Source: Streptomyces abikoensis (GTDB lineage Bacteria > Actinomycetota > Actinomycetes > Streptomycetales > Streptomycetaceae). Taken from it: a DNA stretch of 64,000 nt. The stretch is taken from assembly GCF_014648775.1 (NCBI RefSeq), contig NZ_BMRT01000009.1, forward strand, positions 248,001 to 312,000, written 5' to 3'. Below the pieces are notes generated by a model. The model was not told the DNA's origin, did no database searches, and saw only the letters and a program-made list of their open reading frames with translations. Shown here one piece after another: positions 44,885-55,435 of the stretch (position 1 is its first letter; each line of letters begins with the position of its first letter). Position numbers and translations under genes: made by a program.

Positions 44885-45715
44885 TCAGCGCCGGGGTTCC
44901 CAGCGGAACCACCGACGTACAGCAAACACCGAGAGCGCGGTCCAGACGAGGGCGGCCCCCAGGTGACCGAGCGTCCCGGCGAGGGTCGCGCCGCCGAGCC
45001 AGCCGTCGCGCACCAGCTGGACGACCGGGGTCAGGGGCAGCAGCTCGCAGAACCGCGCGAGCCCGTCCGGCAGCCCCTCCAGCGGGAAGAACATGCCCGA
45101 GCCGAGCATCGAGACCATCGTCAGCGGCATCGCCGCGAGCTGGGCGCTCTCCGGCGTCCTGGCGAGGACCGTGGACGCGGCGGCCAGCGGCGTCAGCAGG
45201 GCCAGGCCCAGCAGCACGCCCGCCACCAGCAGTTCGGGGCGGGCCGGCAGACGCATGTGCAGCCATACCGCGCCCGCCGCCACCAGCAGGACGCACTGCG
45301 CGACGGCGATCGCCAGCGAGGGCAGCGCTGTGCCGGCGAGGATCTCCACGTCGCCGGCCTCGCCCGTCCGCAGCCGCTTGAGGACCAGTTCCTCGCGCCG
45401 GGCGGTGAAGACGCTCATGAGGTTGTAGTAGACGACGAAGAGCAGGACGTACCCGAAGGCGCCCGTCATCGTTGCCTCCTTCAGGGACATCCCGGTGCCG
45501 CTCATGTCGAGGCCCTTGGCCGCCGTGCTCATCGCGTAGACCATGAGCACGGGCATCAGCAGGACGGTGTAGAGCGCCATCCTGTTGCGGCCGAGGAGCG
45601 TGAGCTCCGCGCGGCCCAGGGCGAGGGCCCGGCCCGTCACGGTCGTCGCGCCCGCCGGGACCCCCGTACCCGGCGCGCCCGTCGTCCGCGCGTTCACTGT
45701 CGTTTCCGTCGCCAT
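44885..45715 (-). CDS. ABC-2 type transporter permease
   Basis: 276 residues with six transmembrane helices. The N-terminus (GRALALGRAELTLLGRNRMALYTVLLMPVLMV), the loop LVLKRLRTGEAGDVEILAGTALPSL and the block LTPLAAASTVLARTPESAQ are typical of bacterial ABC-2 drug/lipid exporters. ATG 45715 follows GGGGAGGAA and overlaps the ATPase stop by one base (TGATG). Forms an exporter with the ATPase encoded before it. By family, DesKR-linked ABC-2 exporters often provide self-protection or lipid-related efflux. Confidence 0.92.
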   Translation of the reverse strand: MATETTVNARTTGAPGTGVPAGATTVTGRALALGRAELTLLGRNRMALYTVLLMPVLMVYAMSTAAKGLDMSGTGMSLKEATMTGAFGYVLLFVVYYNLMSVFTARREELVLKRLRTGEAGDVEILAGTALPSLAIAVAQCVLLVAAGAVWLHMRLPARPELLVAGVLLGLALLTPLAAASTVLARTPESAQLAAMPLTMVSMLGSGMFFPLEGLPDGLARFCELLPLTPVVQLVRDGWLGGATLAGTLGHLGAALVWTALSVFAVRRWFRWEPRR

Positions 45716-46680
45716 CACTCGTTCCTCCCCAACCCCGGCTCCGACGTCGTCGCGGCCCCGGCGATCGCCAGGAACGCCTCCTCCAGCGAGGCGGTCCGCG
45801 CGTCCAGTCCCTCCAGTTCGACGTCCTTCTCCCGGGCCCACAGCAGCAGCCCGGTCAGCGTGCGCTGCAGCTCGGCCGTCTGGAGCTCCACCCGGCCGTG
45901 GTGCTCGTCGTGCCGCAGCACGCCCAGCGCGGCCAGCGGCGGCAGATCACCCACGAACCAGCCCGCCGGCATCGCGAAGCGGATGCGCGCCGGGTGGGTG
46001 CCGATCACCTGGCCGGGTGTGCCGGTGGTGACGATCCGCCCGTCCCGCATGATCGCCAGCCGGTCGGCCAGCGACTCCGCCTCCTCCAGGTAGTGGGTGG
46101 TGAGCAGCACCGTCGTGCCCTCGTCGCGCAGCCGCCGCACCAACTCCCAGGTGGTGTGGCGGGCCTCGGGGTCCAGTCCGGTCGTCGGCTCGTCGAGGAA
46201 GAGCACCTCGGGCCGCCCCAGCAGGGCCAGCGCGAGATCGAGCCGCCGGCGCTCGCCGCCGGAGAGCTGTTTGACCCGTACGTCCCGGCGCGGGCCGAGC
46301 CCCACGAGGTCGAGCGCCTCCCCGACGGGCCGCGCCCCGGTCGTACAGCCCGCCCACATCCGTACCGTCTCGGCGGCGCTCAGATCGGCGGGGAAGCCGC
46401 CTTCCTGGAGCATCACCCCGATCCGGGGCCGCACCAGGCGGCGTTCCGCGTACGGGTCGTGGCCCAGCACCCGGACCGTGCCCCCGGTGGGCCGGGCCAG
46501 GCCCTCCAGCAGTTCGACCGTGGAGGTCTTGCCCGCGCCGTTCGTCCCCAGCAGCGCGAACAACTCCCCGCGCCGCACGGTGAAGGACACGTCCCGCACC
46601 GCCTCGAATCCCTTGTCCCCCTGCCCGCCGTACCTGCGGCGCAGCTCCGAGACCTCGATCACACCGTCCCCGACATCCAT
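45715..46680 (-). CDS. ABC transporter ATP-binding protein (DrrA-like)
   Basis: 321 residues: Walker A GTNGAGKTST, Q-loop VMLQEGGFP, signature LSGGERRRLDLA, Walker B LLGRPEVLFLDEPTTGLDP and switch histidine in LLTTHYLEEAE, plus a ~100-residue C-terminal domain as in drug-resistance ATPases. ATG 46680 has GGAGGC upstream. It opens a four-gene unit (ATPase, permease, kinase, response regulator) read on the minus strand and framed by two identical tRNA-Gly cassettes. Confidence 0.94.
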   Translation of the reverse strand: MDVGDGVIEVSELRRRYGGQGDKGFEAVRDVSFTVRRGELFALLGTNGAGKTSTVELLEGLARPTGGTVRVLGHDPYAERRLVRPRIGVMLQEGGFPADLSAAETVRMWAGCTTGARPVGEALDLVGLGPRRDVRVKQLSGGERRRLDLALALLGRPEVLFLDEPTTGLDPEARHTTWELVRRLRDEGTTVLLTTHYLEEAESLADRLAIMRDGRIVTTGTPGQVIGTHPARIRFAMPAGWFVGDLPPLAALGVLRHDEHHGRVELQTAELQRTLTGLLLWAREKDVELEGLDARTASLEEAFLAIAGAATTSEPGLGRNE

Positions 46681-46724
46681 GCCTCCAGGCTCCCGGCCGA
46701 TTCCGCCGGGGCGCAGTGCGGGCT

Positions 46725-46751
46725 GTCATGACTTCGGATGACGGATGTCAT
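46725..46751. promoter_or_regulatory. GTCAT/ATGAC half-site cluster upstream of the ABC operon
   Basis: GTCAT (46725-46729), ATGAC (46738-46742) and GTCAT (46747-46751) give two overlapping inverted repeats 45-71 bases before the ATPase start. They are candidate binding sites for the coupled DesR-like regulator. Confidence 0.45.
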
Positions 46752-46768
46752 GGGGGAGGAATGCGCAT

Positions 46769-46886
<118 letters not shown>

Positions 46887-46961
46887 GCCTCCGACCGGCT
46901 TTCACCGGGCGGCGCGTGCACCACTCTACCTGATCCACAGCAGTGGTCGGTAAGTGATGAG

Positions 46962-47033
46962 AGCGGGTGACAGGAATCGCACACTGCGCCTCCCCCTTGG
47001 AAAGGGGGCGCTCTACTACTGAGCTACACCCGC
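46962..47033 (-). tRNA. Atypical tRNA-Gly (anticodon UCC), copy A
   Basis: 72 nt. Acceptor GCGGGTG/CACCCGC with discriminator U, D-stem GCTC/GAGC, anticodon stem CCCCC/GGGGG with loop TTTCCAA. Departures from canonical tRNA: D-loop AGTAGTA lacks G18G19, the T-loop is TGCGATT (T55 replaced by G), and in normal register the T-stem (CAGTG/CCTGT) pairs only at 53-61; a shifted 4-bp stem with a 10-base loop is possible. No CCA is encoded. Confidence 0.82.
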
Positions 47034-47078
47034 GCGCCCATCCGGACAGTCCACGGAGGTGGACCGTCGAACGGTCAG

Positions 47079-47150
47079 AGCGGGTGACAGGAATCGCACA
47101 CTGCGCCTCCCTCTTGGAAAGAGGGCGCTCTACTACTGAGCTACACCCGC
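47079..47150 (-). tRNA. Atypical tRNA-Gly (anticodon UCC), copy B
   Basis: 72 nt, as copy A but with anticodon stem CCCTC/GAGGG: two changes at paired positions that keep Watson-Crick pairing. D-loop AGTAGTA and T-loop TGCGATT are unchanged. Exactly 117 bases from copies A and C. Confidence 0.82.
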
Positions 47151-47195
47151 GCGTCCACCCAGACAGTCCACAGAAGTGGACCACTGGCTGGTCAG

Positions 47196-47267
47196 AGCGG
47201 GTGACAGGAATCGCACACTGCGCCTCCCCCTTGGAAAGGGGGCGCTCTACTACTGAGCTACACCCGC
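47196..47267 (-). tRNA. Atypical tRNA-Gly (anticodon UCC), copy C
   Basis: 72 nt, sequence identical to copy A. As the 5'-most member on the minus strand it lies nearest any promoter in 47268-47427, between the tRNAs and the lsr2 paralogue. Confidence 0.82.
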
Positions 47268-47427
47268 ATGACCCCGAAGTTCCGGCCGGTTTCCCGGCGT
47301 TGCCCCTCGGCGTGATCCAAACTCTAGCTGATCACCCGGGGCGGTTGGCAAATCCGATGATCGACGGGCCGCGCACGACGCTGGGCGCGACCCGTGGCGG
47401 GTGCCACGCGGGTGCCGCGCGGGGGCC

Positions 47428-47745
47428 TCAGCCCGCCGCGTTGAACGCCTCGTAGACCTTCTTGGGGATGCGGCCGCGCGGCGGCACCTCCATGCCGTGG
47501 GAGCGGGCCCAGGCGCGGACCGCAGCCGGATCGGGTGCGACGGACGTCCGGCGGTAGACGCGGCCCGACCGCGACTGCTTGCGGCCGACGGCCATGTAAG
47601 GCTCCAGGATGCCCCGCAGTTTCTTCGCATTGGCAGAGTTCAGGTCGATCTCGTACGACTTGCCGTCGATCCCGAAGATGACGGTCTCCGCGGCTTCCCC
47701 GCCGTCGATGTCATCGGAGAGTGTGACCACTACGCGCTGCGCCAC
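47428..47745 (-). CDS. lsrL: Lsr2-family nucleoid-associated protein (LsrL-like)
   Basis: 105 residues: N-terminal dimerisation domain (MAQRVVVTLSDDIDGGEAAETVIFG) and a C-terminal AT-rich DNA-binding domain with the RGR hook in PPRGRIPKKV. Lsr2 proteins silence AT-rich, often foreign, DNA by bridging. Streptomyces has two paralogues; the one beside purSQL in S. coelicolor is LsrL as I recall, and the position here matches. GTG 47745 follows AAAGGA. The upstream region is unusually AT-rich for this genome and could be autoregulated. Confidence 0.9.
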   Translation of the reverse strand: MAQRVVVTLSDDIDGGEAAETVIFGIDGKSYEIDLNSANAKKLRGILEPYMAVGRKQSRSGRVYRRTSVAPDPAAVRAWARSHGMEVPPRGRIPKKVYEAFNAAG

Positions 47746-48062
47746 GGAAATCGGTCCTTTCGACCAGTATCACCGCTCTGACCTGCGGTGACGTGGGGGT
47801 TTCGGTTGTTCTCAGACCATACTTATTCATGTGTGCGACAAAGGGCAATGCATGATGCGGCCCAGTTAATTCCGTCCCGCTGCCCCGCCGCAATCGACAT
47901 CGGGTGATCCCCCGGGATTTTTCCCGGAATTTTCCCGAGTGGTCCGCGCGGCGGCCGAGCAAAATGCGAAGGATAAGCCCAGCATATCTATGCGCGTAGA
48001 TTTTTCGGGACTGTACGCTGGCGGTACCGCTTCAGCTCACGCACCACACACCGGGAGTGCCA
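47746..48062. other. AT-richer divergent region between the lsr2 paralogue and purS (317 bp)
   Basis: Promoter region for both genes. It contains the most A/T-rich stretches of this half of the window (about 47815-47850 and 47975-48010) and imperfect CCCGGGATTTTTCCCGG-type repeats at 47912-47930. A purine regulator site or Lsr2-type site is plausible but none was defined. Confidence 0.5.
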
Positions 48063-48308
48063 GTGGCACGCGTCGTAGTCGACGTCATGCTCAAGCCGGA
48101 GATCCTCGACCCGCAGGGCCAGGCGGTGCAGCGCGCGCTGCCACGCCTGGGTTTCGAGGGGATCGCCGACGTCCGTCAGGGCAAGCGCTTTGAACTCGAG
48201 GTGGAGGGCCCGGTCGACGAGGCCGCCCTCGCCCGCATCCACGAGATGGCGGAAACGTTTCTCGCCAATACCGTGATCGAGGACTTCACCGTGCGAGTCG
48301 ACTCGTGA
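48063..48308 (+). CDS. purS: FGAM synthase subunit PurS
   Basis: 81-residue small subunit that assembles PurL and PurQ into formylglycinamide ribonucleotide amidotransferase. The typical start ARVVVDVMLKPEILDPQGQAV and RQGKRFELEV are present. GTG 48063 was preferred over GTG 48057 because GGGAG (48053-48057) then has proper spacing. It overlaps purQ by four bases (GTGA). Confidence 0.96.
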   Translation: MARVVVDVMLKPEILDPQGQAVQRALPRLGFEGIADVRQGKRFELEVEGPVDEAALARIHEMAETFLANTVIEDFTVRVDS

Positions 48309-48984
48309 CCGCACGGGTAGGGGTCGTCACCTTCCCCGGCACCCTGGACGACCGCGACACCCAGCGCGCCGTCCGGATCGCCGACCTGGAGGCCGTGCCC
48401 CTCTGGCACCGCGACAAGGACCTCAAGCAGGTCGACGCCGTGGTCCTGCCCGGCGGCTTCTCCTACGGCGACTACCTGCGGGCGGGCGCGATCTCCCGCT
48501 TCTCCCCGGTGATGGAATCCGTCATCGAGCAGGCGAAGGGCGGCATGCCCGTCCTCGGCATCTGCAACGGCTTCCAGGTGCTCACCGAGACCCACCTGCT
48601 GCCCGGCGCGATGCTGCGCAACAACCACCTCCACTTCATCTGCCGCGACCAGAAGCTCCGCGTGGAGAACGCGGACACCGCCTGGACGGCCGACTACGAG
48701 GCGGGCCAGGAGATCTCCGTCCCGCTGAAGAACATCGACGGCCGCTACGTGGCCGACGAGCGCGTCCTCGACGAGCTCGAGGCCGAGGGCCGCGTCGCCT
48801 TCCGCTACCTGGACGGCAACCCCAACGGCTCGCTCCGCGACATCGCGGGCATCACCAACGCCGCCGGCAACGTCGTCGGCCTGATGCCCCACCCCGAGCA
48901 CGCCGTCGAGCCGGGCATCGGCACCGGCCGCACGGACGGTCTCGGATTCTTCACTTCGATTCTCAAGAAGCTGGTCAACGCGTC

Positions 48985-48988
<4 letters not shown>
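48305..48988 (+). CDS. purQ: FGAM synthase glutaminase subunit PurQ
   Basis: 227-residue class I glutamine amidotransferase that feeds ammonia to PurL. Nucleophile Cys87 in GICNGFQ; the His/Glu pair lies in MPHPEHAVE. The oxyanion region LPGGFSYGDYLR is intact. Starts at GTG 48305 inside the purS stop and ends in an ATGA overlap with purL, so all three subunits are translationally coupled. Confidence 0.98.
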
Positions 48989-51258
<2,270 letters not shown>

Positions 51259-51303
51259 CGCTCGACTGTAACGACGGCTCAACTCTCGTCATCAGTACGG
51301 GAC

Positions 51304-51332
51304 GGGCCCGGCCGGTTGTTCCGGTTGGGCCC
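51304..51332 (+). terminator. purSQL terminator
   Basis: GGGCCCGGCCGG-TTGTT-CCGGTTGGGCCC, a 12-bp stem with two G-U pairs, 45 bases after the purL stop. Confidence 0.75.
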
Positions 51333-51365
51333 ACCCGAAGCCTGGCCAAGGATTAGGCTCGCGCC

Positions 51366-52211
51366 ATGCCTTCCGCACCGCGCAAGCCCCGTGTCCGCAG
51401 CTTCGATCCCGCCAAGTCGCGGGCCGCCCTGGAGGGGCAGGTCCGTGCGGTGCGGGACGTCGTGGCCGTGGTGTGCGCCGAACCGGACGCCGAGGCGCTG
51501 CTCGCCGCACCCTCCGGGGTGGGCAAGTGGACGGTCGGTGAGCTGATCACGCATCTCACCGGCGCGTTGGAGCTGCTGCCCCAGCGCGTCGAGGCGCAGC
51601 CGTCGGGTGAAATCCCGTCCGTACGGGCCGAGATCACCCTGCCGGAGTACGCGGCGGGCCTCGGCGCGCGAGCCGCGGACGTGGCGGAGAAGACCTCCGC
51701 CGCTGCCGCCGCGCTCGCCGGCCAGGGGCCCAACTCCCTGGTGGCCGCGATGGATCGGGTGGCCGAACGGCTCTCCGCCGCGCTCGCCGACGCGGGCTCC
51801 GTCACGGCCGTCCCCACGGGTCTCGGCGCCATGTCGCTGTCCGACTATGTGGTGACCCGACTGGTCGAGGCCGTGGTGCACGGCGACGATCTCGCGACCG
51901 CCACGGGCACCGTCGTACGCCATGACCGGCAGGCCCTGGCGACCGTCTCCCGGTTGTTCGCCGACGTGTTGGCGACCAAGGCCCCCGGCGGCTCGGTGGA
52001 AGTACGTATCCCGCCATTCGCCGTGACGCAGTGCGTCGCGGGCCCCCAACACACCCGCGGCACGCCGCCGAACGTCGTCGAGACCGACCCGATCACCTGG
52101 ATCCGGCTGGCCACAGGCCGCCTGACCTGGGCCGATGCCCTCGACTCCACCGCCGTGACGGCCAGCGGCGAACGCGCGGACCTTTCCGCACAACTTCCTT
52201 TGCTCACCTGA
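51366..52211 (+). CDS. Mycothiol-dependent maleylpyruvate isomerase/DinB-family protein
   Basis: 281 residues. The N-terminal DinB-like four-helix domain (about 15-150, with HLTGALELLP) and the C-terminal sterol-carrier-like domain (about 180-265, PFAVTQCVAGPQHTRGTPPNVVETDP) match the actinobacterial sterol-carrier/MDMPI family. Family members act with mycothiol on electrophiles or isomerise maleylpyruvate; the substrate here is unknown. The gene sits between purL and purF, a recurring actinobacterial arrangement. A TAGGCT box at 51354-51359, six bases before ATG, indicates leaderless transcription. Confidence 0.84.
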   Translation: MPSAPRKPRVRSFDPAKSRAALEGQVRAVRDVVAVVCAEPDAEALLAAPSGVGKWTVGELITHLTGALELLPQRVEAQPSGEIPSVRAEITLPEYAAGLGARAADVAEKTSAAAAALAGQGPNSLVAAMDRVAERLSAALADAGSVTAVPTGLGAMSLSDYVVTRLVEAVVHGDDLATATGTVVRHDRQALATVSRLFADVLATKAPGGSVEVRIPPFAVTQCVAGPQHTRGTPPNVVETDPITWIRLATGRLTWADALDSTAVTASGERADLSAQLPLLT

Positions 52212-52345
52212 GCGAAGCCCACCCCCGCGCTGCCCGACCGTGGAGATCCAGCCACGAAAGGGTGATGCGCTGTGCCCGCCGAGTGGCTGTGCGTGGTGTG
52301 AGATTTCCCGGCCGTCCCCGGTTCGGATGAACCTCGTCCCTGCCA

Positions 52346-52351
52346 TAGACT
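52346..52351 (+). promoter_or_regulatory. -10 box of purF
   Basis: TAGACT six bases before the GTG start of purF, with TTCGGA 18 bases upstream of it. Suggests a leaderless transcript. Confidence 0.6.
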
Positions 52352-52357
52352 CAAGGT

Positions 52358-53875
52358 GTGCCTCGTGGTGACGGACGACTCAACCACGACCTGCTCCCCG
52401 GCGAAAAGGGCCCCCAGGACGCTTGCGGCGTCTTCGGTGTCTGGGCTCCGGGGGAAGAGGTCGCAAAACTCACCTATTTCGGGCTGTATGCGCTGCAGCA
52501 CCGTGGACAGGAGTCCGCGGGCATCGCGGTGAGCAACGGCTCCCAGATCCTCGTTTTCAAGGACATGGGACTGGTCTCCCAGGTCTTCGACGAAACCTCC
52601 CTCGGCTCCCTCCAGGGCCATATCGCGGTCGGTCACGCCCGCTACTCCACCACCGGAGCCTCGGTGTGGGAGAACGCGCAGCCGACCTTCCGGGCGACCG
52701 CCAACGGCTCCATCGCCCTGGGCCACAACGGGAACCTGGTCAACACCGCCGAGCTGGCCGAGATGGTCGCCGCGCTCCCGCGCGACAACGGCCGGGCCAC
52801 CCAGGTGGCGGCGACCAATGACACCGACCTGGTCACGGCCCTGCTCGCCGGGCAGACCGACGACGACGGCAAGCCGCTGACCGTGGAGGAAGCGGCCGCC
52901 AAGGTCCTCCCCATGGTCAAGGGCGCCTTCTGCCTCGTCTTCATGGACGAGCACACGCTCTACGCCGCCCGTGACCCGCAGGGCATCCGCCCGCTGGTCC
53001 TCGGCCGGCTGGAGCGCGGCTGGGTGGTCGCCTCGGAGACGGCCGCCCTCGACATCTGCGGCGCGACCTTCATCCGCGAGGTCGAGCCCGGCGAGATGAT
53101 CGCCATCGACGAGAACGGCGTGCGGACCTCCCGCTTCGCCGAGGCCAAGCCGCGCGGCTGCGTCTTCGAGTACGTGTACCTGGCCCGCCCGGACACCGAG
53201 ATCGCCGGCCGCAACGTCTACCTCTCCCGCGTGGAGATGGGCCGCCGCCTCGCCGCCGAGGCTCCCGTCGACGCCGACCTGGTGATAGCGACCCCGGAGT
53301 CGGGCACGCCCGCCGCCGTCGGCTACGCCGAGGCCAGCGGGATCCCGTACGGCACGGGCCTGGTCAAGAACGCCTACGTCGGCCGGACCTTCATCCAGCC
53401 GAGCCAGACCATCCGCCAGCTCGGCATCCGGCTCAAGCTCAATCCGCTCAAGGAAGTCATCAAGGGCAAGCGCCTGGTGGTCGTCGACGACTCGATCGTC
53501 CGCGGCAACACCCAGCGGGCCCTGGTGCGGATGCTCCGCGAGGCCGGTGCCGCCGAGGTCCACGTACGGATCTCGTCCCCGCCGGTGAAGTGGCCGTGCT
53601 TCTTCGGCATCGACTTCGCCACCCGCGCCGAGCTGATCGCCAACGGGATGACCGTCGACGAGATCGGCAAGTCGCTGGGCGCGGACTCCCTCGCCTACAT
53701 CTCCCTCGACGCGATGGTCGAGGCGACCACCATCGCCAAGCCCAACCTCTGCCGGGCCTGCTTCGACGGCGAGTACCCGATGGCGCTCCCCGACCCCGAG
53801 CTGCTGGGCAAGCAGCTGCTGGAGACCGAGCTGGCCGGTGGCGCGGACGCCGCCGACGCGCTCCGTCGCCCGTAA
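52358..53875 (+). CDS. purF: Amidophosphoribosyltransferase PurF
   Basis: First committed step of purine synthesis: PRPP plus glutamine to phosphoribosylamine. 505 residues. A 22-residue propeptide precedes the nucleophile Cys23 (DACGVFG), exposed by autocleavage; the PRPP loop VVVDDSIVRGNT and C-terminal cysteines in NLCRACFDGEYP mark the Fe-S (Bacillus-type) class. GTG 52358 is fixed by family alignment and the -10 box. purM follows after 39 bases, so purF-purM is an operon. Confidence 0.98.
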   Translation: MPRGDGRLNHDLLPGEKGPQDACGVFGVWAPGEEVAKLTYFGLYALQHRGQESAGIAVSNGSQILVFKDMGLVSQVFDETSLGSLQGHIAVGHARYSTTGASVWENAQPTFRATANGSIALGHNGNLVNTAELAEMVAALPRDNGRATQVAATNDTDLVTALLAGQTDDDGKPLTVEEAAAKVLPMVKGAFCLVFMDEHTLYAARDPQGIRPLVLGRLERGWVVASETAALDICGATFIREVEPGEMIAIDENGVRTSRFAEAKPRGCVFEYVYLARPDTEIAGRNVYLSRVEMGRRLAAEAPVDADLVIATPESGTPAAVGYAEASGIPYGTGLVKNAYVGRTFIQPSQTIRQLGIRLKLNPLKEVIKGKRLVVVDDSIVRGNTQRALVRMLREAGAAEVHVRISSPPVKWPCFFGIDFATRAELIANGMTVDEIGKSLGADSLAYISLDAMVEATTIAKPNLCRACFDGEYPMALPDPELLGKQLLETELAGGADAADALRRP

Positions 53876-53914
53876 CGCTCCGTAGTACGAAAACGACACG
53901 AAAGTTCTGAAGCA

Positions 53915-54982
53915 ATGTCTCAGACCACCGGTGCCAGCTACGCCGCTGCGGGCGTCGACATCGAAGCGGGCGACCTCGCCGTCGAGCTCATGAAGGAATG
54001 GGTGCGCAAGGCCACCCGCCCCGAGGTCGTCGGCGGCCTCGGCGGCTTCGCCGGCCTCTTCGACGCCAGCGCCCTCAAGCGCTACGAGCGCCCCCTGCTG
54101 GCCTCGGCCACCGACGGCGTCGGCACCAAGGTCGACATCGCCCGCCGGATGGGCGTCTACGACACCATCGGCCACGACGTCGTCGGCATGGTCGTGGACG
54201 ACCTGGTCGTCTGCGGCGCCGAGCCGCTGTTCATGACCGACTACATCTGCGTCGGCAAGGTCCACCCCGACCGCGTCGCCGCCATCGTCAAGGGCATCGC
54301 CGAGGGCTGTGTCCTCGCGGGCTGCGCCCTGGTGGGCGGCGAGACCGCCGAGCACCCCGGGCTGCTGGGCGCGGACGAGTTCGACGTGGCCGGCGCCGGT
54401 ACGGGCGTCGTGGAGGCCGACCGGCTGCTGGGCGCGGATCGTATCCGTAAGGGTGACGCCGTCATCGCGATGGCCTCGTCGGGACTTCACTCGAACGGGT
54501 ACTCACTCGTCCGCCATGTGCTCTTCGACCGGGCCGGCTGGGAGCTGGACCGGGAGGTGCCGGAGCTCGGCCGGACGCTCGGCGAGGAGCTCCTGGAGCC
54601 CACGAAGATCTACTCGCTGGACTGTCTCGCCCTCACCCGTACGGCGGAAGTCCACGCCTTCTCGCACATCACCGGCGGCGGCCTCGCCAACAACCTGGCC
54701 CGGGTGATCCCGGACCACCTCCACGCGACCGTCGACCGCTCCACCTGGACGCCGGACCCGATCTTCGGCCTGGTCGGCGAGCTGGGCGGGGTGGCGCGCC
54801 CCGAGCTGGAGAAGACGCTCAACATGGGCGTCGGCATGATCGCGGTCGTCCCGCAGGAGTCCGTGGACGTCGCCCTGGCGACCTTCGCCGACCGCGACGT
54901 GGACGCCTGGGTCGCAGGCGAGATCACGGCCCGCGGCGACCACACGGAGGCCGTGGCCCTGACGGGCGACTACGCGAACTGA
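53915..54982 (+). CDS. purM: Phosphoribosylformylglycinamidine cyclo-ligase PurM
   Basis: AIR synthetase, step 5 of purine synthesis, closing the imidazole ring with ATP. 355 residues with SYAAAGVDIEAGD at the N-terminus, ATDGVGTKVDIA, HDVVGMVVDDLVVCGAEPLFMTDY, VGGETAEHPG and HITGGGLANNLARV. The ribosome site before ATG 53915 is weak (GAAAG), consistent with read-through translation from purF. A type 2 dispersed hairpin repeat follows. Confidence 0.97.
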   Translation: MSQTTGASYAAAGVDIEAGDLAVELMKEWVRKATRPEVVGGLGGFAGLFDASALKRYERPLLASATDGVGTKVDIARRMGVYDTIGHDVVGMVVDDLVVCGAEPLFMTDYICVGKVHPDRVAAIVKGIAEGCVLAGCALVGGETAEHPGLLGADEFDVAGAGTGVVEADRLLGADRIRKGDAVIAMASSGLHSNGYSLVRHVLFDRAGWELDREVPELGRTLGEELLEPTKIYSLDCLALTRTAEVHAFSHITGGGLANNLARVIPDHLHATVDRSTWTPDPIFGLVGELGGVARPELEKTLNMGVGMIAVVPQESVDVALATFADRDVDAWVAGEITARGDHTEAVALTGDYAN

Positions 54983-55014
54983 AACCAAGCCCGCGTGTGG
55001 GCAGTCGTGCCGCC

Positions 55015-55045
55015 TGGGGGCACCTCCCAGCGGTAGCTGGGGGAG
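55015..55045 (+). repeat. Dispersed repeat type 2 (hairpin) after purM
   Basis: Contains CTCCCAG-CGGTAG-CTGGGGG, a stem-loop that could end purM transcription. Its reverse complement is inside the kinase gene at 43344-43374 with one mismatch. Confidence 0.75.
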
Positions 55046-55171
55046 GCACGGGTGGGCACACGCGGGCCCGCACCCGGCGGACGGCCTTGGCCACCGCGCA
55101 GCGGGCACGCACAGAACCCGGTCCGGCGCCAAAGGCCCCGGACCGGGTCACTGAAAGCTATGACTGCCGCG

Positions 55172-55435
55172 TCAAGCGCGACGGCGGTACGCCGACTGGT
55201 CGGAGGAGGACTGCTCGTCCTCGTCCTCCACGTCGTCGTTGTAACGCGCCGCGTACTGAGCGTACGGGTCGTCCTCCAGCTCGTCCTCAAGCGGCTCGCT
55301 CTCCGGCGGCTGCTTGATCGACGGCTGCGTTGCGCCCAGCTCATTGGCCAGACGTGAGAGGTCGGTCCCGCCGCTGTTGTACTTCAGCTGGCGGGCGACC
55401 TTTGTCTGCTTGGCCTTGGCCCGGCCGCGCCCCAT
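55172..55435 (-). CDS. DUF3073 domain-containing protein
   Basis: 87 residues. A basic N-terminus (MGRGRAKAKQTKVARQLKYNS) is followed by a short helical part and a very acidic, Asp/Glu/Ser-rich tail. The family is small, actinobacteria-specific and uncharacterised; charge separation suggests nucleic-acid or ribosome association, which is inference only. ATG 55435 has GAGGGGG upstream. Found next to purM here, a common actinobacterial neighbourhood. Confidence 0.9.
   Translation of the reverse strand: MGRGRAKAKQTKVARQLKYNSGGTDLSRLANELGATQPSIKQPPESEPLEDELEDDPYAQYAARYNDDVEDEDEQSSSDQSAYRRRA

Larger units (their letters stand above)
46962..47267 (-). repeat. 117-bp tandem array of tRNA-Gly units
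   Basis: Three tRNA genes start every 117 bases (72-nt gene plus 45-base spacer). Spacers hold related hairpins, GTCCAC-GGAG-GTGGAC and GTCCAC-AGAA-GTGGAC, that may serve processing or termination. Confidence 0.85.

Noticed and set aside
46962..47267. CRISPR-like array (regular 117-bp repeats)
   Set aside because: Units are 72-nt tRNA genes with similar spacers; there are no cas genes and no unique spacers.
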